Position numbers and translations under genes: made by a program
Assembly: GCF_934754935.1 (NCBI RefSeq)
Contig: NZ_CAKVJB010000031.1
Coordinates: 1 to 28,334, forward strand
Source of the DNA: an uncultured Holdemanella sp.
GTDB taxonomy: Bacteria; Bacillota_I; Bacilli_A; Erysipelotrichales; Erysipelotrichaceae
Length of the DNA: 28,334 bases
Direction of reading: 5' to 3'
Shown here: positions 7,910 to 15,913 of the stretch, piece by piece
How positions within the stretch are numbered: the first letter of the stretch is position 1
How the letters are laid out: each line of letters starts with the position of its first letter
The notes under the pieces: model-generated
The model's input: the letters and a program-made list of their open reading frames with translations, nothing else
Told to the model about the DNA's origin: nothing
Databases searched by the model: none

Positions 7910-7941
7910 GGAAAAATAGTGGAAAATAGTGGAGAAATAGT
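7910..7941. repeat. Three helically phased GGAAAAATAGT repeats
   Basis: GGAAAAATAGT (7910), GGAAAATAGT (7921) and GGAGAAATAGT (7931) follow one another with a period of 11 and 10 bp. This places an A-tract on the same helix face each turn and predicts a bend. The 11-mer GGAAAAATAGT also occurs at 3688, in the other repeat-bearing intergenic gap. Confidence 0.6.
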
Positions 7942-8018
7942 GAACTTTTAATGGAAAAAACAGCGTTCTTTTGATGTGATACATAGCTTAATGAAATTGG
8001 TTTTTTGAAAGACTCCGT

Positions 8019-8037
8019 AATGTTTCAATGAAACATT
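8019..8037. repeat. Perfect inverted repeat AATGTTTC-N3-GAAACATT
   Basis: Eight-base arms around a 3-bp centre. The right arm is the head of the first 33-bp tandem unit, so this is an inverted extra copy of the AAACATT box that heads each unit. There is no T-tract, so it is not a terminator. Confidence 0.6.
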
Positions 8038-8162
8038 TCTTATTATCGTTAAAATATACAGACAAACATTATTAAAATTCGTGAAATATACCGGTAAAAC
8101 ATTTTTAAATTTCGTTAAATATGTGTGTTGAACATTTTTAAAATTCGTTCTATACTTTTGAT
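8031..8162. repeat. Four degenerate 33-bp tandem repeats upstream of the AAA ATPase
   Basis: Units begin at 8031, 8064, 8097 and 8130 with AAACATT, AAACATT, AAACATT and GAACATT. In each, an A/T-rich block is followed by TCGT at about unit position 16 and a further A/T-rich block. There is no variable spacer, so it is not CRISPR. The last unit carries the ATPase gene's -35 edge and -10. The units could be a binding array about three helical turns apart, or remnants of duplication. Confidence 0.75.
8128..8156 (+). promoter_or_regulatory. Promoter of the AAA ATPase gene
   Basis: TTGAAC (8128-8133) and TATACT (8151-8156) have a 17-bp spacer. The -35 straddles the junction of repeat units 3 and 4. 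The predicted RNA start near 8163 lies right at the AGAGG ribosome site. Confidence 0.65.
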
Positions 8163-8176
8163 AGAGGTTAAAATAT

Positions 8177-9526
8177 ATGATATTTAAGAGAAAAATATAT
8201 GATGATTTACTTAAATGGAAAGAATTGTCTAACGGAAAATCCGCAGCATTAATCGAAGGTGCTCGTAGAATTGGAAAGAGTACAATTGTTGAGGAATTCG
8301 TGCGAAATGAATATGATGATTATTTAATATTGGATTTCGCATTAGAAAGTGAAGAAGTTAAAGATAACTTTATTAAGAATATTGCAAAATTAGATGTTTT
8401 CTTTAGAAACTTATTCTTGTTGAAAGAAAAATCTTTAAAAGGAAAGCGTTGTGCCATTATTTTTGATGAAGTACAATTTTTTCCTGTCGCAAGACAAGCG
8501 ATAAAATATTTAGTAAAAAATGGTAGATACGATTACATTGAAACGGGTTCTTTGATTTCAATCAAAAAGAATGTGAAAGATATATTGATACCTTCTGAAG
8601 AATATAGAATTAAAATGTGGCCTATGGATTTTGAAGAATTCTTATGGGCAAATAATGATGATTTCACATACCCTATAATAAAAGAATCCTTTGATAGTAG
8701 AAAACCATTAGGTGATGCAATTCATAACAAGATTATGACGAAGTTTCGTGAATATCTAGTGGTTGGAGGAATGCCACAAGCGGTAGAGGCTTTTGTGAAT
8801 GGTGAAACATATGAACAAATTGATTTCGTAAAGAGAAATATTTTGAGTTTATATCAGGAAGATTTGGCAAAATATGATGATGAAAATCATGAAAAAGCTT
8901 CTGTTGTATTTAAAACAATTCCTGAACAGTTAGAAAATAAAAATTCACATTTTAAAATGTCAAAAGTGGATAAAAACGCAAGGTATCAAAATTATATAGA
9001 CGCGATTTCTTTCATATCTGAATCCATGATTGGAAATGAGTGTATTAATGTTACGCAACCAGAAATATCTTTAGAACTTTATGCAGATCGTAGTAATTTT
9101 AAATTATATATGATGGATACAGGCCTATTGGTTTCTATGATTATGGCAAGTTCTTCTACAACAGAGGATAATATATATAAGTCATTGATCTTTAATAAAT
9201 TGAGTATAAACCAAGGTATGATTATGGAAAATATGGTAGCTCAAATGTTAAGAACAAGCGGACATGAGTTATATTTCCATGAGTATATGTATGCTTCTAA
9301 AGGCAAGAAAGAACAAAAGTATGAGATTGATTTTATCACATTACGAAAAAAGAAGGTTTGTCCAATTGAAGTTAAATCTTCAGGCTATAATTCACATAAA
9401 TCATTTGATTATTTTATTGAAAAATACCCAATTAAAGTAGAAGATAGATTTATAATCTATACAAAAGATTTGAAACAGGAAGATGGAATCAATTATATTC
9501 CACTATATATGACAAGTTTTATTTAA
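8177..9526 (+). CDS. AAA-type ATPase with C-terminal DUF4143 domain
   Basis: 449 residues. The N-terminal AAA_14-type ATPase has Walker A GARRIGKST (28-36), Walker B CAIIFDEVQ (92-100) and a sensor-like ETGS (122-125). The C-terminal DUF4143 part contains EIDFI (383-387) and IEVKSSG (397-403). This gives the D...ExK pattern (Asp385, Glu398, Lys400) of PD-(D/E)XK nuclease-like folds. The family is widespread and often multicopy in gut anaerobes, and its cellular role is not established. Start ATG 8177 follows AGAGG by 9 nt. It is a single-gene unit between a repeat-laden upstream region and a shared terminator, suggesting a lineage-specific accessory gene. Nuclease activity is inference from the motif only. 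Confidence 0.88.
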   Translation: MIFKRKIYDDLLKWKELSNGKSAALIEGARRIGKSTIVEEFVRNEYDDYLILDFALESEEVKDNFIKNIAKLDVFFRNLFLLKEKSLKGKRCAIIFDEVQFFPVARQAIKYLVKNGRYDYIETGSLISIKKNVKDILIPSEEYRIKMWPMDFEEFLWANNDDFTYPIIKESFDSRKPLGDAIHNKIMTKFREYLVVGGMPQAVEAFVNGETYEQIDFVKRNILSLYQEDLAKYDDENHEKASVVFKTIPEQLENKNSHFKMSKVDKNARYQNYIDAISFISESMIGNECINVTQPEISLELYADRSNFKLYMMDTGLLVSMIMASSSTTEDNIYKSLIFNKLSINQGMIMENMVAQMLRTSGHELYFHEYMYASKGKKEQKYEIDFITLRKKKVCPIEVKSSGYNSHKSFDYFIEKYPIKVEDRFIIYTKDLKQEDGINYIPLYMTSFI

Positions 9527-9556
9527 AAAACCGTTGGATTACTCCCTAACGGTTTT
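9525..9556. terminator. Bidirectional terminator between ATPase and aminotransferase
   Basis: AAACCGTT (9528-9535) pairs with AACGGTTT (9548-9555). A TTTT tract follows on the plus strand and six T residues on the minus strand. It overlaps both stop regions of the convergent genes. Confidence 0.88.
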
Positions 9557-10720
9557 CTTATAAGGCATTTTTGTACGCATATCCTTTAATCGATCTAATG
9601 CCGCAAGTAAAGTATCATCTTTTTTCGCAAAGTGGAAACGAATATAGCGGTTTTCTTCTTCTTTAAAGAAACTAGATCCAGGAACGGCAGCTACACCCAC
9701 ATTTTTAATGAGATCCACACAGAAATCTAAATCTGAATCGTAACCAAACTCACTAATATCGACCATGACATAATAAGCTCCTTGCGGTTCGGTATGTGGA
9801 ATATTTAATTCTTTTAAACCATTGATGAATAAATCTTTCTTGTGTGTATATAGCTTTTGAAGTTCATCATAATAATCCTCATTAAATTCAAGCCCTACAA
9901 CGGCAGCTTCTTGAAGAGGCGCAGCAGCACCAACGGTTAAAAAGTCATGTACTTTCTTGATTTGTTCGATGATATTTTCAGGCGCAATACAATAACCTAA
10001 GCGCCATCCTGTAATAGAATACGTTTTAGATAGGGAGCTACAAGAAATGGTTCTTTCAAACATACCAGGTAAAGAGGCAAAATATGTATGTTTGTATGGT
10101 GCATATACAATGTGTTCATAGACTTCATCTGTAATCACATACGTATCATATTTTACGGCAAGACTTGCGATATATTCCAACTCTTCTTTTGAGAACACTT
10201 TTCCACAAGGATTGCTTGGATTGCATAAAATCAAAGCTTTGGGATTTTGTTTAAATGCATTTTCTAATTCTTCTTTATCAAAGTTGAATACAGGTGGATG
10301 TAAAGGAACATAAATAGGATCAGCACCACAAAGGATAGTATCCGCTCCATAATTTTCATAGAATGGGGAGAAGACAATCACTTTATCGTTTGGATCACAA
10401 ACACTCATCATGGCTGCCATCATAGCTTCGGTACTTCCACAAGTGACAACGATGTTTTTGTTTGAATCTAAATCTAGATGCATATATTTCGATTGTTTCT
10501 TGGCTAAGGCATCTCTAAAGTTTTGGGCACCCCAAGTAATCGCATACTGGTTAAAGTCTTCATGGGCAACTTGTTCTAGTCGATGCAATATTTCTTTTGG
10601 TGGATCAAAATCAGGAAATCCTTGCGATAGATTGATCGCATCATATTGATTTGCGATTCTTGTCATTCGACGAATCACAGAATCTGTAAATGTCTCGGTT
10701 CTTTTTGATAATTCTTTCAT
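9539..10720 (-). CDS. Class I/II PLP aminotransferase (aspartate/aromatic/methionine type)
   Basis: 393 residues, fold-type I PLP enzyme. It shows LSQGFPDFDPP near the N-terminus and NPSNPCG (167-173, cofactor- and substrate-binding Asn). Asp198 is in ITDEVYEH, and the Schiff-base lysine is Lys232 in SSLSKTYSITGWRLG with Arg240. The NLSQGFPDF opening fits the kynurenine/methionine/glutamine aminotransferase branch, but the amino donor cannot be assigned. The start is the ATG at 10720, 7 nt after AAAGGAAG. The ATG at 10750 overlaps the -10 box and is rejected. Monocistronic, it shares a terminator with the ATPase and faces the DUF362 gene across a 77-bp divergent promoter region. Confidence 0.92.
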   Translation of the reverse strand: MKELSKRTETFTDSVIRRMTRIANQYDAINLSQGFPDFDPPKEILHRLEQVAHEDFNQYAITWGAQNFRDALAKKQSKYMHLDLDSNKNIVVTCGSTEAMMAAMMSVCDPNDKVIVFSPFYENYGADTILCGADPIYVPLHPPVFNFDKEELENAFKQNPKALILCNPSNPCGKVFSKEELEYIASLAVKYDTYVITDEVYEHIVYAPYKHTYFASLPGMFERTISCSSLSKTYSITGWRLGYCIAPENIIEQIKKVHDFLTVGAAAPLQEAAVVGLEFNEDYYDELQKLYTHKKDLFINGLKELNIPHTEPQGAYYVMVDISEFGYDSDLDFCVDLIKNVGVAAVPGSSFFKEEENRYIRFHFAKKDDTLLAALDRLKDMRTKMPYKKTVRE

Positions 10721-10748
10721 AATCACACTTCCTTTTTTCATTTTTTGC

Positions 10749-10776
10749 ATTGTATCATTTTTTTGGGGATTGTAAA
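10749..10776 (-). promoter_or_regulatory. Promoter of the class I aminotransferase
   Basis: On the minus strand, TTTACA (10771-10776) and TACAAT (10749-10754) have a 16-bp spacer. The predicted start near 10742 leaves a short leader with AAAGGAAG before the ATG at 10720. A weaker plus-strand pair (TTGTAT at 10750, TAAAAT at 10773, 17-bp spacer) overlaps it and may serve the divergent DUF362 gene. Confidence 0.6.
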
Positions 10777-10797
10777 ATAAAAACGAGGTGATATTCG

Positions 10798-11931
10798 ATG
10801 GAAAAATCTAAAGTATACTATACGGATTTTCATACCCGTAAATTAGGTGAGGGTTTATCTACAAAACTGCAATTGTTGGCGAAAAAAGCAGGAATTGCCG
10901 ATTTGGATCTAGATGGAAAGTTTGTCGCAATCAAAATGCATTTTGGCGAATTAGGAAACATTGCGTATTTACGACCAAATTATGCACGCGCTATTGTGGA
11001 TGTGGTAAAAGAATTAGGGGGAAAACCATTCTTAACGGATTGTAATACAATGTATCCAGGATCAAGAAAGAATGCCTTAGAACACTTGGAGTGTGCCTGG
11101 CAAAATGGCTTTACACCATTAACTGTAGGATGTCCCATTTTGATAGGAGATGGACTAAAAGGAACGGACGATGTTGAAGTACCAGTCGTTGGTGGAGAAT
11201 ATTGTCAAACAGCTAAAATTGGTCGAGCTATAATGGATGCCGATGTCTTTATTTCTTTGACACACTTTAAAGGTCATGAATCGACAGGATTTGGTGGAAC
11301 CATTAAAAATATTGGTATGGGATGCGGGTCGCGTGCTGGTAAAAAAGAACAACACTGTTCAGGTACTCCTCATGTGGATGAAAAATTATGTCGTGGTTGT
11401 AAACAATGTCTTAAAGAATGCGCAAATAATGGATTGGAATATGATGAAACAACACATAAGATGCATATCAATGAAACAAATTGTGTTGGATGCGGCCGTT
11501 GTTTAGGTGCATGTAATTTTGATGCGATTTCATTTAATAACTACAATGCGAATGAATTATTGAATAAGCGTATGGCCGAATATACAAAAGCCGTTGTGGA
11601 TGGTCGTCCTAATTTCCATATTTCTTTAATTGTGGATGTTTCACCAAACTGTGACTGCCATGCCGAAAATGATTTACCAATTTTACCAAATATTGGAATG
11701 TTGGCATCTTTTGATCCACTTGCCCTAGATCAAGCCTGTGTTGATTTATGTATGAAGGCAAAACCAATGCCAGGCTCACAATTAGATAAACATCTACATG
11801 ATCCAAACTTCTGTGATCATCATGACCACTTCACAAATTCTACACCTGAATCGGAATGGAAATCTTGTTTGGAACATGCACAAAAGATTGGCTTGGGAAA
11901 TCGAGAATACGAATTGATCGAAATGAAATAA
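10798..11931 (+). CDS. DUF362 protein with two [4Fe-4S] ferredoxin motifs
   Basis: 377 residues. The DUF362 domain occupies most of the chain (about 40-180 and 260-345). A ferredoxin insert carries two complete cluster motifs: CRGCKQCLKEC (Cys198, 201, 204, 208) and CVGCGRCLGAC (Cys229, 232, 235, 239). The family is common in anaerobes and its reaction is not established; electron transfer is the only property the sequence supports. GAGGTG lies 7 nt before the ATG. There is no signal peptide, so it is cytoplasmic. It is transcribed alone and converges on the ECF S-component gene, sharing a bidirectional hairpin. Confidence 0.9.
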   Translation: MEKSKVYYTDFHTRKLGEGLSTKLQLLAKKAGIADLDLDGKFVAIKMHFGELGNIAYLRPNYARAIVDVVKELGGKPFLTDCNTMYPGSRKNALEHLECAWQNGFTPLTVGCPILIGDGLKGTDDVEVPVVGGEYCQTAKIGRAIMDADVFISLTHFKGHESTGFGGTIKNIGMGCGSRAGKKEQHCSGTPHVDEKLCRGCKQCLKECANNGLEYDETTHKMHINETNCVGCGRCLGACNFDAISFNNYNANELLNKRMAEYTKAVVDGRPNFHISLIVDVSPNCDCHAENDLPILPNIGMLASFDPLALDQACVDLCMKAKPMPGSQLDKHLHDPNFCDHHDHFTNSTPESEWKSCLEHAQKIGLGNREYELIEMK

Positions 11932-11952
11932 CAGTAGCGATTAAGCTACTGT
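11931..11952. terminator. Bidirectional hairpin terminator between DUF362 and ECF-S genes
   Basis: ACAGTAGC (11931-11938) pairs perfectly with GCTACTGT (11945-11952) around a 6-nt loop. TTTATTTAAT follows on the plus strand. The minus-strand tail is T-rich but broken. Confidence 0.8.
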
Positions 11953-12456
11953 TTTATTTAATATACGCACTAAAATTGGAATAATAATCAATTGAATGAT
12001 GATACCTGGAAGGCAAGTGACAAAGCTAGCACTCATAAATACAGATAGTGTATAGCCTTGTGTACTTAGTACAAATGTGTTGATGAAGCCATTCACGATT
12101 CTTCCTGCAAGCATCGCGATAATTAAACTCATGTATAGTTTAGACATTTCGTTTTTTAAAATGATGTGTTTTTCACACAAACCAGTAACTAAACCATACA
12201 CGGCAAGTTCAATCATCATTTGAGGTAAAATCATTGCGGGAGGCATTCCAGTTATCATACTTGAAAGAAAGGGTGTAAAAATTCCACATGCCAAACCATA
12301 GGGGGCTCCACAAAATAATCCACAAATCAATACAGGAATGTGCATTGGTAAAAATACACTACCTCCATTTGGGATCATGTGAAAGGCCATAGGAAGTAAT
12401 ACGCCTATCGCAATGCATAGAGCACATGATACTAATTTTCTTGTTGTACTTTTCAT
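11941..12456 (-). CDS. ECF transporter substrate-binding S component
   Basis: A 171-residue membrane protein with about six hydrophobic segments. FLPMHIPVLICGLFCGAPYGLACG and TPFLSSMITGMPP follow the pattern of group II S components, which capture a vitamin or related small molecule. They then borrow a shared EcfAA'T energising module, and no such module is in this window. It starts 18 nt after the stop of the MalY/PatB-type lyase gene on the same strand, so the two are probably cotranscribed. That suggests a ligand linked to sulfur amino acids, pyridoxal or a cofactor, but nothing in the sequence identifies it. Start ATG 12456 has a GGGAT-type site upstream. Confidence 0.85.
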   Translation of the reverse strand: MKSTTRKLVSCALCIAIGVLLPMAFHMIPNGGSVFLPMHIPVLICGLFCGAPYGLACGIFTPFLSSMITGMPPAMILPQMMIELAVYGLVTGLCEKHIILKNEMSKLYMSLIIAMLAGRIVNGFINTFVLSTQGYTLSVFMSASFVTCLPGIIIQLIIIPILVRILNKTVA

Positions 12457-12474
12457 AATCTAAATCCCTCATTC

Positions 12475-13659
12475 TTAAAAAACAAATTCTTTTAAACGAG
12501 AAAATGCTTCTTCTACTAAGCTTTTTGGTAAAGCTAAATTCATTCGAATCGTATTTGGATTCATAAATGGACGGCCATCTTGCCAACATACACCATAGTG
12601 AACACCTTTCTTTAAAAGTTCATCCATAGTGATATTATGTGTATCTAAATATTTTGTACAGTCTAGATACAACATATATGTTCCTTCTGGCTTTATGAGC
12701 TCAATATCTTTGAAATTGTTGTGGATAAAATCAATCGCATAATCTACATTATTCGCAATGACCTTATTAAGCTCACTAACCCAATCTAATCCATCCCTGC
12801 AATAAGCACCAATAAGGGCATGAACACTTAATATGTTAGGTGAATTATAGTGAGATAAAGACGCTTGTTTGTTTAATCGATCACGAAGATATTTATCATA
12901 AATGATGTGGTATGAGCCTACTAAGCCTGCAAGATTGAACGTCTTACTTGGAGCATAAGCCGCAATCGTTCTTTTCTTGGCATCCTCATTTACAGATTGT
13001 GTAGGAACATGGGTATTTTCTTTACGAACTAGGTCCGACCAGATTTCATCACTAAAAACTAAAACATCATGCTTTTTACAGATGTCCATGAATTTTTGGA
13101 TTTCTTCCTTTTTCCATACTCGACCCGTTGGATTGTGAGGAGAACAAAATACCGCAAAATGAATGTTGTATTTGATGATTTTTTTCTCAATATCCTCATA
13201 ATCAAGAGACCAGTTATCTTCTTTTATTAATGGACTATCAATAATTTTTCTTCCTAGATTATTTAATGTATGAATAAACCCAATGTAACATGGGGATTGA
13301 ACTAAAATAGGTTCGCCACTAGCCGTAAAAGCCTGTAAAGCACTTGATAATATACCAAGAACACCATTTTCATATCCGATAGCTTCTTTATCTACATCGA
13401 TGCCATGTGTTTCTTTTTGCCAGAACTGAATGGCTTTATAGTAATCTTCTGGCATTTCAAAATAACCAAAATGAGGTTCATTGATGCGGTTGATCATTTG
13501 TCTTTGAATATTTTCAAAAACTGGATAGTTCATATCCGCAACCCACATAGGAATCTTAGAAAAATTTGGATCTACCTCTACATCTTTGATAGGTAATACA
13601 TCAAGGGCAAGGGCATCATGTCCTTGACGGTTTAATAGTGTTGTAAAATCATACTTCAT
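12475..13659 (-). CDS. MalY/PatB-type PLP C-S lyase (cystathionine beta-lyase-like)
   Basis: A 394-residue fold-type I PLP enzyme. PMWVADMNYPV (37-47) is the hallmark N-terminal signature of the MalY/PatB subgroup. SPHNPTGR (173-180, Asn176), SDEIWSDL (Asp204) and APSKTFNLAGL (Lys239 as Schiff base) complete the active site. The subgroup cleaves cystathionine or cysteine conjugates to thiol, pyruvate and ammonia. GGAG lies 8-9 nt before the ATG, and a good promoter is visible upstream. It leads an operon with the ECF S component. Specificity (cystathionine, cysteine or another C-S substrate) is not decided by sequence. Confidence 0.9.
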   Translation of the reverse strand: MKYDFTTLLNRQGHDALALDVLPIKDVEVDPNFSKIPMWVADMNYPVFENIQRQMINRINEPHFGYFEMPEDYYKAIQFWQKETHGIDVDKEAIGYENGVLGILSSALQAFTASGEPILVQSPCYIGFIHTLNNLGRKIIDSPLIKEDNWSLDYEDIEKKIIKYNIHFAVFCSPHNPTGRVWKKEEIQKFMDICKKHDVLVFSDEIWSDLVRKENTHVPTQSVNEDAKKRTIAAYAPSKTFNLAGLVGSYHIIYDKYLRDRLNKQASLSHYNSPNILSVHALIGAYCRDGLDWVSELNKVIANNVDYAIDFIHNNFKDIELIKPEGTYMLYLDCTKYLDTHNITMDELLKKGVHYGVCWQDGRPFMNPNTIRMNLALPKSLVEEAFSRLKEFVF

Positions 13660-13683
13660 AAAAAGAATCTCCTTATTAACTTA

Positions 13684-13712
13684 ATAATATAATTTGAAAA
13701 ATGAATATGCAA
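13684..13712 (-). promoter_or_regulatory. Promoter of the C-S lyase/ECF-S operon
   Basis: On the minus strand, TTGCAT (13707-13712) and TATTAT (13684-13689) have a 17-bp spacer. The predicted RNA start near 13677 precedes the GGAG site. Confidence 0.65.
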
Positions 13713-13776
13713 TTTGATATTTGCTTTTTTTCTTGTTGGTTTTGTGGGATGATTAGATTAGAAAGAAGGAATGCAC

Positions 13777-15042
13777 ATGCGCACAAGATTCTATAATGCA
13801 CAAGTACTCACAATGAAGGATCTTAATATTTTTTCAGGTGAGGTTTGGATAGAAGATAATAAAATTTCATATGTAGGAAAATCTAAAGAAACATCTGTTC
13901 ATTTTGATCGAGAAATAGATGTACAAAACAATTTAATCATGCCTGGATTCATTAATGCACATACTCATTCTGGAATGACATTTTTAAGATCGATGGCTGA
14001 TGATATGCCACTTCAACAATGGCTCAATGAAAAAGTATTCCCTATTGAAGCTAAATTAACGCAAGATGATATTTATTATTTTTCTAAGCTTGCGATTTTA
14101 GAATATTTAACGAGTGGAATTACCACAAATTTTGATATGTATTTAAATCCAGAAGCCATTGTTAAGGCAAGTTTGGACACAAAATATCGTACAGTCTTAT
14201 GTGGAGCTGTTAATGATTTTTGTCTATCTGTAGAAGATGTAGAACGTTGTTTTAATGAATATAATCAAGAAAATAGTTTGATTTCTTATATTCTTGGCTT
14301 TAGTCATGAATATACCAACTCCAAAGAAAAGATTGAACAGGTAGCGGCTTTATCGCATAAATATAAAGCACCTGTTTATACACATCTTAGTGAAACGGAA
14401 TATGAGGTATCCACATGTAAAGAAAAGACAGGGCTAAGTCCTGTTGAGTACTTATGTGATTTAGGTGTATATGATTATGGTGGAGGAGCCTTTCATTGTG
14501 TTCATATGAGTGAACATGATTTAGATTTATTTCAAGAAAAACATTTAAACGTCGTCACAAATCCTGCGTCCAATCTAAAACTAGCTAGTGGTATAGCACC
14601 CATTCAATCGATGCTTCAAAGAAATATAAATGTATGTCTAGGAACAGATGGCGCGGCAAGTAATAACTGTTTAGATGTGTTTAGAGAGATGTTTTTAGTG
14701 ACAGGACTAGCTAAATATAAAGAGAAGGATGCTTCTGCAGTCGATGCCTATGAAGTATTAAAAATGGCTACAATCAATGGAGCTAAAGCTTTAAATTTAA
14801 ATTGTGGTGTACTTGAAGCTGGAAAGTTGGCAGATTTAATTATTTTAGATCTACATCAACCGAATATGCAGCCAATGAATAATATCGCAAAAAATATTGT
14901 ATACAGTGGATCTAAATCTAATGTAAAATGTACCATGGTCAATGGTGAAATCTTGTATGAAGATGGACGTTTTCATGTAGGTTTTGACATTGCATCCTTA
15001 TATGATGAAATACAAAGAAGAGTAGAAAGGTTAACACGATGA
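13777..15042 (+). CDS. Amidohydrolase, MtaD/SAH-deaminase-like
   Basis: 421 residues of the metal-dependent amidohydrolase superfamily. The metal-binding HTH pair is in GFINAHTHSGM (His62, His64). YTHLSETEYE, FHCVHMSEHD and GTDGAASNNCLDVFREM supply the later histidine, glutamate and aspartate. The LRSMADDMPLQQWL segment is typical of the 5-methylthioadenosine/S-adenosylhomocysteine deaminase branch, though guanine- or other aminopurine-deaminase activity is possible. The start is the second ATG (13777), 6 nt after AGAAGGA; the ATG at 13771 touches the ribosome site. Its stop overlaps the next gene's ATG. Deaminated purines would be natural substrates of a molybdenum hydroxylase, but such a link here is only inference. 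Confidence 0.88.
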   Translation: MRTRFYNAQVLTMKDLNIFSGEVWIEDNKISYVGKSKETSVHFDREIDVQNNLIMPGFINAHTHSGMTFLRSMADDMPLQQWLNEKVFPIEAKLTQDDIYYFSKLAILEYLTSGITTNFDMYLNPEAIVKASLDTKYRTVLCGAVNDFCLSVEDVERCFNEYNQENSLISYILGFSHEYTNSKEKIEQVAALSHKYKAPVYTHLSETEYEVSTCKEKTGLSPVEYLCDLGVYDYGGGAFHCVHMSEHDLDLFQEKHLNVVTNPASNLKLASGIAPIQSMLQRNINVCLGTDGAASNNCLDVFREMFLVTGLAKYKEKDASAVDAYEVLKMATINGAKALNLNCGVLEAGKLADLIILDLHQPNMQPMNNIAKNIVYSGSKSNVKCTMVNGEILYEDGRFHVGFDIASLYDEIQRRVERLTR

Positions 15043-15371
15043 ATATACAGATTTTTGGGAAAAACAAGTGCTTTGATACAAAGAAAGCACAACGCTATTT
15101 TAAAGAAAGAAATATTAAGTTTCAGTTCATCAATTTAGATGAAAAAGAAATGAGTAAGAAAGAATTTGAAAGTGTTATGCGACAAGTAGGCATTGATTCC
15201 ATGATCGATCCAAAAGCTAAGGATAAAGAATTGTTGACAATGTTGAATTATTTATCAGATAAAGAAGATAAAGTGTATCTCAATCAGCACATATTAAAAA
15301 CGCCAATCGTGCGCAACGGCAAATTGGCGACAGTAGGCTATGAACCAAACGTTTGGAAAACCTGGGATTAG
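15039..15371 (+). CDS. ArsC/Spx-fold thioredoxin-like protein
   Basis: 110 residues. IFGKNKCFDTKKAQRYFKE has the conserved N-terminal cysteine (Cys11) of the ArsC/Spx family, but Thr replaces the second Cys of a CxxC. The C-terminal TPIVRNGKLATVGYEPNVW has the usual TPIVR motif. The family includes glutaredoxin-coupled arsenate reductases and Spx-like regulators. The length and single cysteine fit the uncharacterised 'arsenate reductase family' of Firmicutes rather than Spx proper. The ATG overlaps the stop of the amidohydrolase (ATGA). Its own stop overlaps the convergent tag stop by 4 bp, and no terminator hairpin is visible there. Confidence 0.85.
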   Translation: MNIQIFGKNKCFDTKKAQRYFKERNIKFQFINLDEKEMSKKEFESVMRQVGIDSMIDPKAKDKELLTMLNYLSDKEDKVYLNQHILKTPIVRNGKLATVGYEPNVWKTWD

Positions 15372-15907
15372 TTTTTGTATAAGAAACAATCTTTTTCATG
15401 TGAATAAATCACACCAATGGCTTGAAGATAGGAATATATGATCGTACTTCCTACAAACTTCATGCCTCTTTTTTTTAGATCATTTGAAATGGAATCTGAA
15501 AGAGCTGATGTAGTTTTGTTCGTTTCATAAATAATCTTTCCATGCGTAAAAGTACATAAATAATTGTAGAACGTTTGATACTCTTCTTGAATGGATTTAA
15601 AAATCTTCGCATTTGAAATACTCGCTTTGATCTTTAATTTGTTGCGAATAATATTTGGATTATTTCTTAATTGTTCTATTTTCTCTTCATTAAACTCGAT
15701 CACTTTATCAATGTCAAAATCTTCATAAGCCTCTTTAAAAGCTTCTCTTTTATTTAGAACACACTCCCAGCTTAGACCGGCTTGAAAAGATTCAAGTATC
15801 AACATTTCGAATAGATATCTTTCGTCTGTATTCAGTTTTCCCCATTCATGATCATGATATTCAATATATTTTGGATTGTTTAGATTACACCATGTACATC
15901 GTTTCAT
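15368..15907 (-). CDS. tag: DNA-3-methyladenine glycosylase I
   Basis: 179 residues, the usual Tag length. It removes 3-methyladenine from alkylated DNA in base-excision repair. The N-terminal KRCTWC and YHDHEWG supply the zinc-side Cys4 and His18. LILESFQAGLSWECVLNKR is the family core, and C-terminal HEKDC (His171, Cys175) completes the zinc site. FVGSTIIYSYLQAIG is also typical. The ATG at 15907 has no Shine-Dalgarno sequence and lies exactly six bases after a good -10 box, implying a leaderless mRNA. It is divergent from moaA and its 3' end overlaps the ArsC-like gene. Confidence 0.95.
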   Translation of the reverse strand: MKRCTWCNLNNPKYIEYHDHEWGKLNTDERYLFEMLILESFQAGLSWECVLNKREAFKEAYEDFDIDKVIEFNEEKIEQLRNNPNIIRNKLKIKASISNAKIFKSIQEEYQTFYNYLCTFTHGKIIYETNKTTSALSDSISNDLKKRGMKFVGSTIIYSYLQAIGVIYSHEKDCFLYKN

Positions 15908-15913
15908 GATTTC

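Larger units (their letters stand above)
7862..8176. other. 315-bp intergenic stretch with three short repeat structures
   Basis: No credible gene is present on either strand. In order it contains the peptidase terminator, a 10/11-bp A-tract repeat (7910-7941), a perfect inverted repeat (8019-8037), four 33-bp tandem units (8031-8162), and the promoter and ribosome site of the AAA ATPase. The 7942-8018 part shows nothing I can name. Confidence 0.7.

Noticed and set aside
8031..8162. CRISPR array
   Set aside because: Units are contiguous degenerate 33-bp tandem copies without variable spacers, and no cas genes are present.
13777..15042. Assignment of the amidohydrolase as SsnA, the selenium-hydroxylase-linked deaminase
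   Set aside because: It is separated from the selenium operon by tag on the opposite strand, and its motifs fit the MtaD/SAH-deaminase branch at least as well.
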